From Chitiniphilus shinanonensis DSM 23277 (GTDB lineage: Bacteria; Pseudomonadota; Gammaproteobacteria; Burkholderiales; Chitinibacteraceae), in assembly GCF_000374805.1 (NCBI RefSeq), contig NZ_KB895339.1, positions 1 to 64,000 of the forward strand: a stretch of DNA of 64,000 nucleotides, given 5' to 3'. How positions within the stretch are numbered: the first letter of the stretch is position 1; the number at the start of each line of letters is the position of its first letter. Position numbers and translations under genes: made by a program. The notes under the pieces are model-generated. The model had not been told where the DNA came from, searched no databases, and saw only the letters and a program-made list of their open reading frames with translations. Shown in pieces: positions 53,432 to 62,803 of this stretch.

Positions 53432-54505
53432 ATGTCCGAACAACAACTCAAACAGCATCGTGATGCCATCGACGGCATCGACGCCCGCATCCTGGAACTG
53501 TTGAACGATCGGGCGCGGCATGCGCGCACCATCGGCGAAATCAAGGGCGGAGGCGTGGTCTACCGGCCCGAGCGCGAAGCCCAGGTGCTGGCGCGCCTCA
53601 AGAGCCTGAACACCGGGCCGTTGTCCGACGAGACCGTGGCCAAGCTGTTCCGCGAGGTGATGTCCGCCTGCCTGGCGCTGGAGCGCCCGCTGACCATTGC
53701 CTTCCTCGGCCCCGAGGGCACCTTCAGCCAAGCCGCCGCGATCAAGCATTTCGGCCATGCCGCGGCCACCACCGCCTGTATTTCCATCGACGAGGCGTTC
53801 CGCAGCGTCGAGGCCGGGGCCGCCGACTACGTGGTCGCGCCGGTGGAGAACTCCACCGAAGGCGCGGTCGGCCGCACGCTGGACCTGATGGTCAACACCT
53901 CGCTGCATATCTGCGGCGAAGTGGTGCTGCGCATCCATCACCACCTGCTGCGGTTGGGCGAGAGCAAGGACGGCATCAAGCGCGTCTACTCGCACGCCCA
54001 GAGCCTGGGGCAGTGCCACGAATGGTTGAATCGCAACCTGCCGGCCGAAGTGGAGCGCATCTCGGTCGCCAGCAATGCCGAGGCCGCGCGCCTGGCCAGC
54101 CTGGACCCCAGCGCCGCCGCCATCGCCGGCGACGCCGCGGCCGAGAAGTTCGGCCTGACCAAGCTGGCGCAGAACATCGAGGACGAGCCCAACAACACCA
54201 CGCGCTTCCTGGTGCTGGGACGGCAGGAAACCACGCCGTCGGGCCGCGATCGCACCTCGCTGGTGATCTCGGCGCCCAATCGCCCGGGTGCGCTGCATGC
54301 GCTGGTCGAGCCGCTGGCGCGGCACAACGTGTCGATGACCAAATTCGAATCGCGTCCCAGCCGCACCGGTTTATGGGAATACCTGTTCTTCGTCGATGTC
54401 GAGGGCCACGTGGCCGAGACCAAGGTGCAGCAGGCGCTGGAGGAACTGCGGCGCGACGCGGCCTTCGTCAAGGTGCTGGGCAGCTACCCGCAGGCGGTGC
54501 TGTAG
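53432..54505 (+). CDS. pheA: Bifunctional chorismate mutase/prephenate dehydratase
   Basis: A 357-residue P-protein of phenylalanine synthesis. The AroQ chorismate mutase is at about 1-85 (HRDAIDGIDARILELLNDRA). Prephenate dehydratase is at about 92-270 (TIAFLGPEGTFSQAAAIKHF, the segment VVAPVENSTEGAVGRTLDLM, NNTTRFLVLGR). A C-terminal ACT domain has the Phe-binding motifs GALHALVEPLA and ESRPSRTGLWEYLFFVDVEG. No phenylalanine leader peptide is seen; feedback through ACT is expected from the family. Confidence 0.96.
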   Translation: MSEQQLKQHRDAIDGIDARILELLNDRARHARTIGEIKGGGVVYRPEREAQVLARLKSLNTGPLSDETVAKLFREVMSACLALERPLTIAFLGPEGTFSQAAAIKHFGHAAATTACISIDEAFRSVEAGAADYVVAPVENSTEGAVGRTLDLMVNTSLHICGEVVLRIHHHLLRLGESKDGIKRVYSHAQSLGQCHEWLNRNLPAEVERISVASNAEAARLASLDPSAAAIAGDAAAEKFGLTKLAQNIEDEPNNTTRFLVLGRQETTPSGRDRTSLVISAPNRPGALHALVEPLARHNVSMTKFESRPSRTGLWEYLFFVDVEGHVAETKVQQALEELRRDAAFVKVLGSYPQAVL

Positions 54506-54537
54506 CGGTCGGCAAGCCGGCCTGATGTGCGAATCTG

Positions 54538-54665
54538 GAGCGGTTGGCAAAAACCTGCGTAGCGGTTCCGGCAAGAAGCGCGAAACGCGGACAGTGCCAA
54601 GCAGTACGGCAAGTGAGGTCCGGCGCCACGCGCGACGCGGCCAGCAGGGTTTTGTTAGTCGCTCT
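54538..54665. repeat. Palindromic intergenic repeat, copy D
   Basis: About 128 bp between pheA and the LOG-family gene. The left part GAGCGGTTGGCAAAAACCTG is complementary with mismatches to the right part CAGGGTTTTGTTAGTCGCTC. The core keeps GGCAAGAAGCGCGAAACGCG and CAGTACGGCAAG. It is the most diverged copy, with about 20 extra bases. Confidence 0.78.
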
Positions 54666-54706
54666 TGGTGGGCAGCGCAGGCTGCCCACGTGTTTTGGAG
54701 TCTTCC

Positions 54707-55294
54707 ATGCAGAAAGTCGTCGTGTTCTGCGGTGCCCGCCACGGCGCCGACCCGATCTTCACCCAGGCCGCGCAGGCACTGGGCACCGCCCTGGCCGCCA
54801 GTGGCCGCACCCTGGTATACGGGGGCGGCCATGTCGGGCTGATGGGCGTACTGGCCGACGCCGTGCTGGATGCGGGTGGACAGGCCATCGGCGTGATCCC
54901 GCACTTCATGGTCGAGCGCGAGCTGGCGCACGGCGGGCTGACCGAGCTGGTGGTGGTCGATTCCATGCATACCCGCAAGGCGCGCATGGCCGAGCTGGGC
55001 GACGCCTTCGTCGCCATGCCCGGCGGCTTCGGCACGCTGGACGAGCTGTTCGAGATCCTGACCTGGGCGCAGATCGGGCTGCACGGCAAGCCGGTGGGCC
55101 TGCTCAATACCGGCGGCTATTTCGATTCGCTGCTCGACTTCATGCGCAACGCGGCCAGCCAGGGCTTCGTCAATCCGGCGGAAGTGGAGCGCCTGGTGCT
55201 GGCCAGCGAGCCCGATACCCTGTTGCAGGCGCTGGCGGCGATCCCGGTCGCCGACGCCCGGTGGCGCCGCGCCGAACTGCGCAGCCGCAGCTGA
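54707..55294 (+). CDS. LOG family nucleotide phosphoribohydrolase (TIGR00730)
   Basis: A 195-residue Rossmann-fold protein of the LOG/YgdH family, which release the base from cytokinin or purine nucleotide 5'-monophosphates. The catalytic motifs PGGFGTLDELFE and RKARMAELGDAFVAMPGG are intact, and the N-terminus VVVFCGARHGADPIF is typical. The old annotation as lysine decarboxylase for this family is incorrect. The physiological substrate in bacteria is not settled. Confidence 0.92.
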   Translation: MQKVVVFCGARHGADPIFTQAAQALGTALAASGRTLVYGGGHVGLMGVLADAVLDAGGQAIGVIPHFMVERELAHGGLTELVVVDSMHTRKARMAELGDAFVAMPGGFGTLDELFEILTWAQIGLHGKPVGLLNTGGYFDSLLDFMRNAASQGFVNPAEVERLVLASEPDTLLQALAAIPVADARWRRAELRSRS

Positions 55295-55359
55295 GCATTG
55301 CGCCGGCGCGCCGCTTTCCTTACCGTTGCCATCTTCCACCGTTCACTCCTGGAATCGCC

Positions 55360-56460
55360 ATGTCGCTGCAAGACCTCGCTCCCTCGTACATCCGGGCCAT
55401 CGCGCCTTATCAACCGGGCAAGCCGATCTCGGAACTGGCCCGCGAAATGAACCTGGAGCCGGAGGACATCGTCAAGCTGGCGTCCAACGAGAACCCGCTG
55501 GGCATGAGCCCGATGGCGCGCGCCGCGATCGAGCGCACGCTGCCGGAGCTGGCGCGCTACCCGGACGGCAACGGCTTTGAACTGAAAGCCAAGATCGCGC
55601 AGCGCTTCGGCGTATCGGCCGGCAGCATCGTGCTGGGCAACGGCTCCAACGACATCCTCGAACTGGTCGCCCGCGCCTTCCTCACCCCCGCGGATTCGTC
55701 GGTGTATTCCGAATACGCGTTCGCGGTGTACCCGCTGGTGGTGCAGGCCTGTGGTTCGCAGGGGATCGAGGTACGCGCCGTCGATTACGGCCACGACCTG
55801 GAAGCGATGCGCGCGGCGATCCGCCCTGACACCAAGGTGGTGTGGATCGCCAACCCCAACAACCCGACCGGCACGCTGGCGCGGCCCGGCGACCTGATCG
55901 AATTCCTGGAACAGTGCCCGCCGCAGGTGCTGGTGGTGCTGGACGAGGCCTACACCGAATTCCTGCCGCGCGAGAAGCGCAGCGATTCGATCCAGTGGCT
56001 GCAACGCTTCCCCAACCTGATCGTGGTGCGTACCTTCTCCAAAGCCTACGGCCTGGCGGGCCTGCGTGTCGGCTTCGGGCTGGCCAGCCCGGAAGTGGCC
56101 GACATCCTCAACCGGGTGCGCCAGCCGTTCAACGTCAACCTGCTGGCCCAGGCCGCCGCCTGCGCCGCGCTGGACGACACCGTGTTCCTGGCCGATTCGC
56201 TGCGGGTGAACAACGAAGGCATGAAGCAACTGACCGATGCGTTCGTGCGCCTGGGGCTGAGCTTCATCCCCAGCTGCGGCAACTTCGTGACCTTCCATTG
56301 CGGCGACGCCGCCGGGCTCAACCGCTTCATGCTGCAACGTGGCGTGATCGTGCGCCCGCTGGCCGGCTATCGCATGCCCGATTCGCTGCGGGTGTCGATC
56401 GGCCTGCCGGAGGAGAACGCGCGCTTCATCGCGGTGCTGGAGGAAGCGCTGGGCGATTGA
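55360..56460 (+). CDS. hisC: Histidinol-phosphate aminotransferase
   Basis: A 366-residue fold-type I PLP aminotransferase. It starts LAPSYIRAIAPYQPGKPISE and has LASNENPLGMSP, IANPNNPTG, VLDEAYTEF and the PLP lysine in FSKAYGLAGLRVGF. It lies in the pheA neighbourhood instead of a his operon, the usual second-copy (HisC2) position in betaproteobacteria, where it may also serve in aromatic amino acid transamination. It ends at an intrinsic terminator. Confidence 0.94.
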   Translation: MSLQDLAPSYIRAIAPYQPGKPISELAREMNLEPEDIVKLASNENPLGMSPMARAAIERTLPELARYPDGNGFELKAKIAQRFGVSAGSIVLGNGSNDILELVARAFLTPADSSVYSEYAFAVYPLVVQACGSQGIEVRAVDYGHDLEAMRAAIRPDTKVVWIANPNNPTGTLARPGDLIEFLEQCPPQVLVVLDEAYTEFLPREKRSDSIQWLQRFPNLIVVRTFSKAYGLAGLRVGFGLASPEVADILNRVRQPFNVNLLAQAAACAALDDTVFLADSLRVNNEGMKQLTDAFVRLGLSFIPSCGNFVTFHCGDAAGLNRFMLQRGVIVRPLAGYRMPDSLRVSIGLPEENARFIAVLEEALGD

Positions 56461-56476
56461 TCCGCCGGGCTTCCAT

Positions 56477-56508
56477 AAAAAAAGGCCGGTTGCGAACCGG
56501 CCTTTTTT
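56477..56508. terminator. Bidirectional terminator after hisC
   Basis: GGCCGGTT-GCG-AACCGGCC with an A run before and six T residues after, between converging hisC and the small lipoprotein gene. Confidence 0.92.
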
Positions 56509-56521
56509 ATTGTCGCGGCAA

Positions 56522-56818
56522 CTACTGCGCCGCCTCGATCCTGGACACCTCCACCAGCGGCAGGCGTGGCGGCTGGGCTTCGCGCACCAGCACGCCGGTC
56601 ACCTTCACCCGCTGCCGCTGCAATGCCGCAGCCTGCTCCGACGGCACCTTGGACAACTGGTACTGCGCATCGTCGGTCTGCAGCACCTGCTGAATGTGCG
56701 GCGCGTTGCCCTTGAGCAGCAGCGTGCCGAACAGCGTCACGGCCCGGTCCGGACCGGCCTGGGCGCAGGCGCCCAGGACCAGCATCAGCGGCAGCAGCCA
56801 GCGGCCCAGTCGCATCAT
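56522..56818 (-). CDS. Small lipoprotein of unknown function
   Basis: A 98-residue protein with a lipoprotein signal (LLPLMLVLGAC; lipobox LGAC, Cys at about 18). The mature part is about 80 residues with a beta-rich pattern (AVTLFGTLLLKGN, QRVKVTGVLVREAQPPRLPL) that could be an OB-like fold; I recognise no family. It overlaps the end of the metallopeptidase gene by 4 bp, so the two are coexpressed and may work together at the same membrane. Confidence 0.78.
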   Translation of the reverse strand: MMRLGRWLLPLMLVLGACAQAGPDRAVTLFGTLLLKGNAPHIQQVLQTDDAQYQLSKVPSEQAAALQRQRVKVTGVLVREAQPPRLPLVEVSRIEAAQ

Positions 56819-58533
56819 TGATTCTCCATGGTTTGTATCACCACACTCAGCGTGGTGTTGATCGGCACCGGCACCACTTCCTTGTAGACGCCGTTGGCGG
56901 GGGCGCGGCGGACCGGGAACAGCGCGTAGGGCTTCAGCACCGACGGCCGCGTGGTCGGCCAGCGGACCGCGAAGTCGAAGTCGGGCCCATTGACTGCCGG
57001 CAGGGTGAAGCCTTGCTCCTGGCGCAGCGGCAGGCCGAAGCCGGCTGGCACGCCGGTGGCCGGCAACAGCGCGGCCATGGTGCTCCAGCGGCGCAGCGCC
57101 TCGGCAAAGCCGGGGCCGCCGGCCTGGCGGATCGCATCGTCGAGCACCACCAGCGAATCGGTCGACGACCGGTTGCGCAACAGGCCCTTGTAGAAATCGA
57201 TGCCGTACTGGCGCAGCAGGTAGCCGCCGAAGCTGGCGGCGATGGAATAGCTGAAGCACGGGGTATTCGGCTCGCCGTTCCAGTCGGGGTAGCTGCAATT
57301 GTTCAGGCCGCTGTTCAGCCAGTCGGCGAAGCTGGCGTCGCGCAACGAGTTGAAGGTGGGATCGAGGTTCAGCCCGATGATGTCCTCGGTCATCAGCGCC
57401 GTCGATTCCTCCAGGAAGGTCTCGAAGTCGTAGAACGCGCTGGAGTTCGGGTCGGACATCAGCACGCCGCGCTGGTAGAAGTTGATCATGTGGGTGAGCT
57501 CGTGCCCGAGCGTGCTCAGCTGGATCTGCACACCTTCCTCACCGGGGGCCCAGTAGACGGTCTCGGTATCCATATAGAACGACAGCGATTCGTTGCTGTA
57601 TTCGCCGTACTGCACGCTGGGGTCGACGAAGAAGTTATTGTTCGACCAGAAGTAGCCGATCATCCCGTAGGGCCGGTTGTTGCGGTCGAAGTTGACGAAC
57701 ACGATGTCCAGTTCCTGGTTGGCCGGGATCAGCAGGTCGGGATAGCTGTGCGGCCCCCATGGCTGGCCGGCGAGTCTGGTCACCATCGAATACACCGACT
57801 GACTGCCCACGGCGAAGCGCTGGGCGAACTGCTCGACCCGCGCCGCGCTGAACTTGCTGTCGCCATACTCGCTGTCCTCCACCCAGATATTGACCACGCG
57901 ACCGTCGTCGGCGGTGACCTTGCGTTGCAGCGTGGCGGTGCGGGTGGTGATGGAGTTGTCGTTCTGCGAGATGAACCAGTCGCGCTTGTCGTTGACCGCG
58001 GCCGAGTGGGGCGCGGCGGCCAGCAGGCGGCGCGATGCCAGCGCCCGCGACGGCGCGCTGCCCATGCGCGCCTTGGCGTCGAAATTGCGCACCATGCTCG
58101 GAATCCGGTTGGCTCGACTGTCGGCGGTGTCCTCGGCGAACGCTGCCACGGCCGCCGCGCGCGGCGTCGGGGCGAAGTCGGCGGCCGGTGGTGCTGGTAG
58201 CGACACTGGCATGCCGCCCTGGTTGGTGTAGATCAGCGTGACGGTCGATCGATCGTTCAGCCCGGCAATCGAAATCGGCACATTGACCTGGCCATTGGTG
58301 GTGTTGGTGTAGCGCCACAGGCCGACGCCGCTGCCGGCATAGGTACCGGCGTCGGTGGCCTGACAGTTGGCGCCGCTGCAATCCACGCTCAACGCGGCCC
58401 CCGTGGTGGGCGGCAGGCCGGGATCTCCACCGCCTCCGCCCCCACCCCCGCCGCCACCACATCCGAGCAGCACGGCGCTGAGCAGGGTGGTGAACAGGAG
58501 GGTGCGATAGCTTGTCGACTGGCCTTGCTTCAT
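56815..58533 (-). CDS. M30-like zinc metallopeptidase lipoprotein
   Basis: A 572-residue predicted lipoprotein: signal sequence, lipobox LLGC (Cys at about 23), then eleven consecutive glycines. A propeptide-like Ala-rich region follows. The catalytic domain has HELTHMINF preceded by IQLSTLGHE and followed about 30 residues later by FLEESTALMTED, the HExTH plus Glu arrangement of peptidase family M30 (hyicolysin). ATG 58533 gives the complete signal. Probably surface-attached on the outer membrane and perhaps a type II secretion client, which is inference. Coupled to the small lipoprotein downstream. Confidence 0.82.
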   Translation of the reverse strand: MKQGQSTSYRTLLFTTLLSAVLLGCGGGGGGGGGGGDPGLPPTTGAALSVDCSGANCQATDAGTYAGSGVGLWRYTNTTNGQVNVPISIAGLNDRSTVTLIYTNQGGMPVSLPAPPAADFAPTPRAAAVAAFAEDTADSRANRIPSMVRNFDAKARMGSAPSRALASRRLLAAAPHSAAVNDKRDWFISQNDNSITTRTATLQRKVTADDGRVVNIWVEDSEYGDSKFSAARVEQFAQRFAVGSQSVYSMVTRLAGQPWGPHSYPDLLIPANQELDIVFVNFDRNNRPYGMIGYFWSNNNFFVDPSVQYGEYSNESLSFYMDTETVYWAPGEEGVQIQLSTLGHELTHMINFYQRGVLMSDPNSSAFYDFETFLEESTALMTEDIIGLNLDPTFNSLRDASFADWLNSGLNNCSYPDWNGEPNTPCFSYSIAASFGGYLLRQYGIDFYKGLLRNRSSTDSLVVLDDAIRQAGGPGFAEALRRWSTMAALLPATGVPAGFGLPLRQEQGFTLPAVNGPDFDFAVRWPTTRPSVLKPYALFPVRRAPANGVYKEVVPVPINTTLSVVIQTMENQ

Positions 58534-59092
58534 GGTTTCCCCGGTACGGTGATTGTGGGGCCCGGCCCCGGCGTCGCGGCCGGTTTTGAACCCGTTGTTT
58601 TGCAGAATGTAGCACCTGTGGGGTTTCTTTTTGCATGGAACGAGGGAAAACACGTACTTGGTCGTCGGGTTTGTCTCATTGGTTTGGGCGTGACCATGCA
58701 CGCGGAGGGCGGCGGATCGTATGGGGGAGGCGCTCATCGTTCCGACGATGTTCTCGGCCATCGTTGCCATGGTCTCCTCCAGGAAAGGGGGCGCTGTGGT
58801 GGTCTTTGTGGGAGGGAACGCGATGCCGCGGCCACCGACTTTCGATGCGGCGGCCCGTGCGTAGGAATGCAGTAATGGGCCGTTTGCGATGGAAAGGGTA
58901 ATGTAAACAGCTGTTGGTTCGTGCTGGTGAATGCACCAAATATGATATGGCTCAACTGAAACAACCTGACAATTGTCAAGCGCCAATTTGCCGCCCGCTT
59001 TACAAATTGCCAGCTCACGTCGGTTTTTGCTTTCGGAAGTCACACGTTGATTGGATGTGGCTGGCATTTTGAGATTACGATTTGTGCCAGCC
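58534..59092. other. Divergent non-coding region between metallopeptidase and GGDEF-EAL genes
   Basis: 559 bp without a convincing gene. Short open frames exist on both strands but lack ribosome sites and family resemblance. The part near 58900-59060 is more AT-rich than average and probably holds the two divergent promoters. I see no strong dyad or repeat. Confidence 0.6.
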
Positions 59093-61564
59093 ATGCCCTC
59101 CGATTATGCTCGTCGCACCACCCCCATCCGGTTACCCGCAGTGCTCCAGAATTTCTTCCGTCGCGCCAAGGAGTTTTATCGCGAGAACCGCCTTGCCTGG
59201 CGCATGGTGGCGGCGGTCATTGCCATCAGCCTGCTGGTCACCGCCTCGCTGACGGTGATCCTGGTCCGGATCGAATATCAACGCAGCATCGCCCGCATCG
59301 AAGCCGATCTCGACACGCTGTCCAGCAGCGTGCGGCCGCAGCTGGCGGTGAATCTCTGGCTGGTGAACACCGAGGCGGTGCGTACCCAGTTGCATTCGCT
59401 GTTGCAGACCAAGGTGGTGGGCTGGGCGCGGCTGGTCGAGCCGGACGGCACCCGTTACGAGGTGGGCCAGTTGCCGGAGAACCGCGAGCTGATCCGCAAG
59501 CGCTACATCGTCGAATACGAACACCCGCTGACCCATCGCAATGTGCCGCTCGGCGAGCTGGAACTGGTCAACACCCTGGACGGCCTGCAGGCGCAATTGC
59601 TGGCGCAGCTGGGCCGCATTCTGCTGCTGCTCGGGCTGGGCATGATGAGCGCGGCGCTGTGCTTCCTCTGGCTGTATCACCGATTGATCGCGCGTCACCT
59701 GTCGCACATCGCCGAGTACACCCGCCGCTTCGACTACGAACGCATGATGGCGCCGCTGGTGCTGGCGCGGCAGAAGCGCGGCATGGACGAATTGCAGACG
59801 CTGACCGACGCCATCAACACCATGCGGCGCAACCTGCTGATCGGCAACGCGCAGCGCGACGAGGCGCAGCAGGCGATGCTGCGCGAGAAGGAGCTGGCCG
59901 AAGTCACGCTGCGCTCGGTGGCCGACGCCATCGTCACCACCACCGCCGACGGGCGCGTCAAGCTGCTCAATACCGCGGCCGAGAAGCTGATCGGCTGGAC
60001 TTTCGCCGAAGCGCGCGGCCGGCCGATCACCGAGATCGTGGTCACGCTGGACGATACCGGCGAGGCCGACTTCGCCTCGCTGCTGCACCTGGCGCGGGTC
60101 GGCGCGCTGCCGCCGGGAGCGGTCAAGACCACCATCACCAATCGCCATGGCGAGCACTACCGCGTCGAGATGGCCATCGTGCAGATCGGCGATGCCGAGG
60201 GCGGCATGGGCTACGTGGTCGCCCTGCACGACATCAGCGCCGCCGAGGCGCTGACCGCGCGGCTGGCCTACCAGGCGATGCACGACGAACTGACCGGCCT
60301 GACCAATCGGCGCGGCTTCATGACCGCGCTGGCCACCGCGCGCGATCTGGTGCAGGAGTACGACGAGGCGCGGGTGGTGATGCAGCTCGACCTCGACCAG
60401 TTCAAGCTGGTCAACGATACCTGCGGGCATCAGGCCGGCGACGAGCTGTTGCGGCAACTGGCGCAGCAGTTCCGCGACGTGATCTCTTCCAACGTGCTGG
60501 TCGGCCGCCTGGGCGGCGACGAATTCGGCTTCCTGCTCGATACCGCCGACGAGGCGCAGGCCCAGCAGGCGGCCAGCGACGTGCTGCTGGCGCTGGAGCA
60601 GTACCGCTTCGTCTGGGGCGACCGGCCGTTCGTGGTCACCGGCAGCATGGGCTTGGTGCGGATGGACCGCGAGGTCTGCAATCCGCAGGAAGTGATGAGC
60701 CGCGCCGACGTCGCCTGCTACGCCGCCAAGGAGGCCGGGCGCAACCGCTTCGCCTGGTATCGCGGCGCCGAGGAGAACCTGGAGGCGCGCCACAACGAGC
60801 TGCAATTGCTGGCCACGTTGCGGCAGGCTGCCGAGCAGGATTGGTTCCGCCTGTACTTCCAGCCCATCGTCCCGGCGCGCCCGGGGCGCGGCACCCGCCA
60901 TCACGAGGTGCTGCTGCGGCTGGTGGATGAGCACGGCAAGGTGATCCCGCCGGGGGCGTTCATTCCCGCCGCCGAGCGCTACGACCTGATGGCGACCATC
61001 GACCGCTGGGTGATCGCGCATACGCTGAAGGTGCTGCGCGACGAAGGGCCGCATATCCAGCTGTCGGTCAACCTGTCCGGCAAATCGCTCAACCGGCAGA
61101 CCCTGGCCTTCGTGCTGGAGCGGCTGGAGGAAACCCAGGTGACGCCGTCGCAGCTGTGTTTCGAGATCACCGAGACCAGCGCCATCGCCAACATCCAGGA
61201 ATCCACGCAGTTCATCGAGGCGTTGCGCCAGCGCGGCTGCCGTTTCGCGCTGGACGACTTCGGCAGCGGTTTCTCGTCGTTCACCTACCTGAAGACACTG
61301 CCGGTGGACTACCTCAAGATCGACGGCAGCCTGATCCGCGATGTGGTGCACGACGATGTCAGCCGGCAGATGGTGATCGCGGTGAACCGCATCGCCCACG
61401 CCATGGGGCGGCAGACCATCGCCGAGTACGTCGAGAGCGAGGACATCGCCCGCGCGCTGCGCGAGATCGGCGTCGATTTCCTGCAGGGCTACCACATCGG
61501 CATGCCCGAGCCGGTGCTCGATCCGGCGCCCACGCCGGGCAACGGCACCACCGGCTTCTACTGA
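59093..61564 (+). CDS. Membrane GGDEF-EAL protein
   Basis: About 823 residues. Two membrane helices (about 35-55 and 180-200) flank a periplasmic sensor of about 125 residues. Next come a HAMP-like segment, a PAS domain (about 260-390, LRSVADAIVTTTADGRVKLL), a GGDEF domain with intact GGDEF at 474-478, and an EAL domain. The EAL signature is EVL (605), but the other catalytic residues are kept: NLSGKSL, FEITET, ALDDFGSG, LKIDGSLI, AEYVES and LQGYHIG. Both cyclic-di-GMP synthesis and breakdown are therefore possible. Start uncertain: ATG 59093 is used; TTG and GTG codons up to 59051 are also in frame. Confidence 0.88.
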   Translation: MPSDYARRTTPIRLPAVLQNFFRRAKEFYRENRLAWRMVAAVIAISLLVTASLTVILVRIEYQRSIARIEADLDTLSSSVRPQLAVNLWLVNTEAVRTQLHSLLQTKVVGWARLVEPDGTRYEVGQLPENRELIRKRYIVEYEHPLTHRNVPLGELELVNTLDGLQAQLLAQLGRILLLLGLGMMSAALCFLWLYHRLIARHLSHIAEYTRRFDYERMMAPLVLARQKRGMDELQTLTDAINTMRRNLLIGNAQRDEAQQAMLREKELAEVTLRSVADAIVTTTADGRVKLLNTAAEKLIGWTFAEARGRPITEIVVTLDDTGEADFASLLHLARVGALPPGAVKTTITNRHGEHYRVEMAIVQIGDAEGGMGYVVALHDISAAEALTARLAYQAMHDELTGLTNRRGFMTALATARDLVQEYDEARVVMQLDLDQFKLVNDTCGHQAGDELLRQLAQQFRDVISSNVLVGRLGGDEFGFLLDTADEAQAQQAASDVLLALEQYRFVWGDRPFVVTGSMGLVRMDREVCNPQEVMSRADVACYAAKEAGRNRFAWYRGAEENLEARHNELQLLATLRQAAEQDWFRLYFQPIVPARPGRGTRHHEVLLRLVDEHGKVIPPGAFIPAAERYDLMATIDRWVIAHTLKVLRDEGPHIQLSVNLSGKSLNRQTLAFVLERLEETQVTPSQLCFEITETSAIANIQESTQFIEALRQRGCRFALDDFGSGFSSFTYLKTLPVDYLKIDGSLIRDVVHDDVSRQMVIAVNRIAHAMGRQTIAEYVESEDIARALREIGVDFLQGYHIGMPEPVLDPAPTPGNGTTGFY

Positions 61565-61605
61565 GCGGCGCCGGCCGCTTGCTGGCGGCATCGCCTTCGC
61601 CCACG

Positions 61606-61632
61606 AAAAAGACCCCGCAGCGCGGGGTCTTT
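61606..61632. terminator. Terminator between GGDEF-EAL gene and solute-binding protein gene
   Basis: AAAGACCCCGC-AGC-GCGGGGTCTTT, an 11-bp perfect stem with flanking A and T runs, usable in both directions. Confidence 0.9.
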
Positions 61633-61652
61633 GCTTTGGCTTGGCGGGCCGG

Positions 61653-62552
61653 TCAGTTCAGCCGCTGCCAGGTCTCGGTGCGGGTGTTGAAGAACCCCGA
61701 TTCGATATAGGCGCGCTCGATCAGGCCGCGCCCACGCAGGATCGCCAGCCCCTTTTCCAGGGCCTCGGCCGCTTGCGCACCGTTCGGCGCCAGGCGGCTG
61801 ACGAACAGGTGCCGGCTGCCCTGCAGGCCCACCTTTACCTTGGGAATCGGCAGGAAGCGCTGGCTGCCCACCTGGAGCGACATGTCCGGCGTGGCCTGGA
61901 ACGGTGCCAGCAGCACGTCGGCGCGTTGCTTGGCCACCATGCCCACCATCGAATCCCAGCTTTGCGTCATCAACACGTTGGCCATGCCCAGCCCTTGCAG
62001 CGTCGCCACGTCAGGGCGCCAGCTGTCCGCCACCACGGCGGTCAGTTTCTGCACCTTGGCCAGGCTGTCGGCGGCCAGCGCCTTCTGGTTGCCGGGGGCG
62101 GTGTAGAGGCCGGCCTCGAATTCGCCTTGGCGGATCAGCGGTGGGCTGATGTAGATCTTGTCCTTGATCTCCTGCAGGTCGACCAGCCAGGCCGTGTTGC
62201 CGCCCAGCGTGGCGGTGCCGGACAGGATTTCGCGCAGGAAGCGGCTGTACGAATCGCTACTGTGGTCCACCTTCACCAGCTTGATCGGCTGGCGCAGGCC
62301 GCCCAGGTGCAGCGCCTGCTGGGTCAGCACCAGTTCCACCACGTCGCGGCGCGAACCAGGGCCGGAAAAATGGGTCAAGGTCAGCGGGTCGCGCTTGCCG
62401 ATGAAGCGGATGTAGTCGTTGTAGACATCCTGCTGGGTCAGGATGGTGATGCTCTGTTCGGCGCGCGCGCCCGGCAGCCACGCAAGGGCCAGGCCGGCGA
62501 GCAGGCCCAGACAGAAGCGCCGGCGCAACGGGTTGAGGGGTGTCGGTTTCAT
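61653..62552 (-). CDS. Periplasmic solute-binding protein (transporter substrate-binding domain)
   Basis: A 299-residue exported protein. The signal has a twin-arginine-like RRR stretch (LRRRFCLGLLAGLALAWLPGARA-E). The mature protein resembles type II periplasmic binding proteins (LTQQDVYNDYIRFIGKRDPL, then ADSWRPDVATLQGLGMANVL), of the group often found without a permease. No transporter genes are nearby, so it may be an orphan receptor for a sensor such as the adjacent GGDEF-EAL protein; this is speculation from position. Confidence 0.75.
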   Translation of the reverse strand: MKPTPLNPLRRRFCLGLLAGLALAWLPGARAEQSITILTQQDVYNDYIRFIGKRDPLTLTHFSGPGSRRDVVELVLTQQALHLGGLRQPIKLVKVDHSSDSYSRFLREILSGTATLGGNTAWLVDLQEIKDKIYISPPLIRQGEFEAGLYTAPGNQKALAADSLAKVQKLTAVVADSWRPDVATLQGLGMANVLMTQSWDSMVGMVAKQRADVLLAPFQATPDMSLQVGSQRFLPIPKVKVGLQGSRHLFVSRLAPNGAQAAEALEKGLAILRGRGLIERAYIESGFFNTRTETWQRLN

Positions 62553-62628
62553 ATGCTTTAGTTGTCCTCCGTATCCAACATCACGATGATCGCGTCTCCC
62601 CGGGAACGAGACAATGGCTGTCGCTGCG

Positions 62629-62665
62629 ATAGGAAGTAACTATCAGCCATATCAACTTTCCTTAT
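62629..62665 (+). promoter_or_regulatory. OxyR-type binding site upstream of the peroxiredoxin gene
   Basis: ATAG-N7-CTAT-N7-ATCA-N7-TTAT: four tetramers with the exact 7-bp spacing of the OxyR consensus ATAG-N7-CTAT-N7-ATAG-N7-CTAT, 13 of 16 bases matching. It ends one base before the promoter -35. Confidence 0.7.
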
Positions 62666-62694
62666 TTGACGGGTCAGGAGTGAGCGACTATCGT
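62666..62694 (+). promoter_or_regulatory. Sigma-70 promoter of the peroxiredoxin gene
   Basis: TTGACG, 17 bp, TATCGT (5 of 6 and 4 of 6). It would leave a leader of about 100 nt before ATG 62804. The abutting OxyR-like site is in the class I activator position. Confidence 0.55.
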
Positions 62695-62803
62695 TGCTGC
62701 GCCTACCCATCACCGGGCGAACGGTGCCGCCAGCGCGGGCCGCGCGCCGCCGCGGAGCGATCCGCTTCTCTGTTTCATCCCTACATACGCACAGGAGATC
62801 ACC

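Noticed and set aside
58525-58901. Open frames of 88-116 codons between the metallopeptidase and GGDEF-EAL genes
   Set aside because: No ribosome site and Gly/Trp-rich atypical composition.
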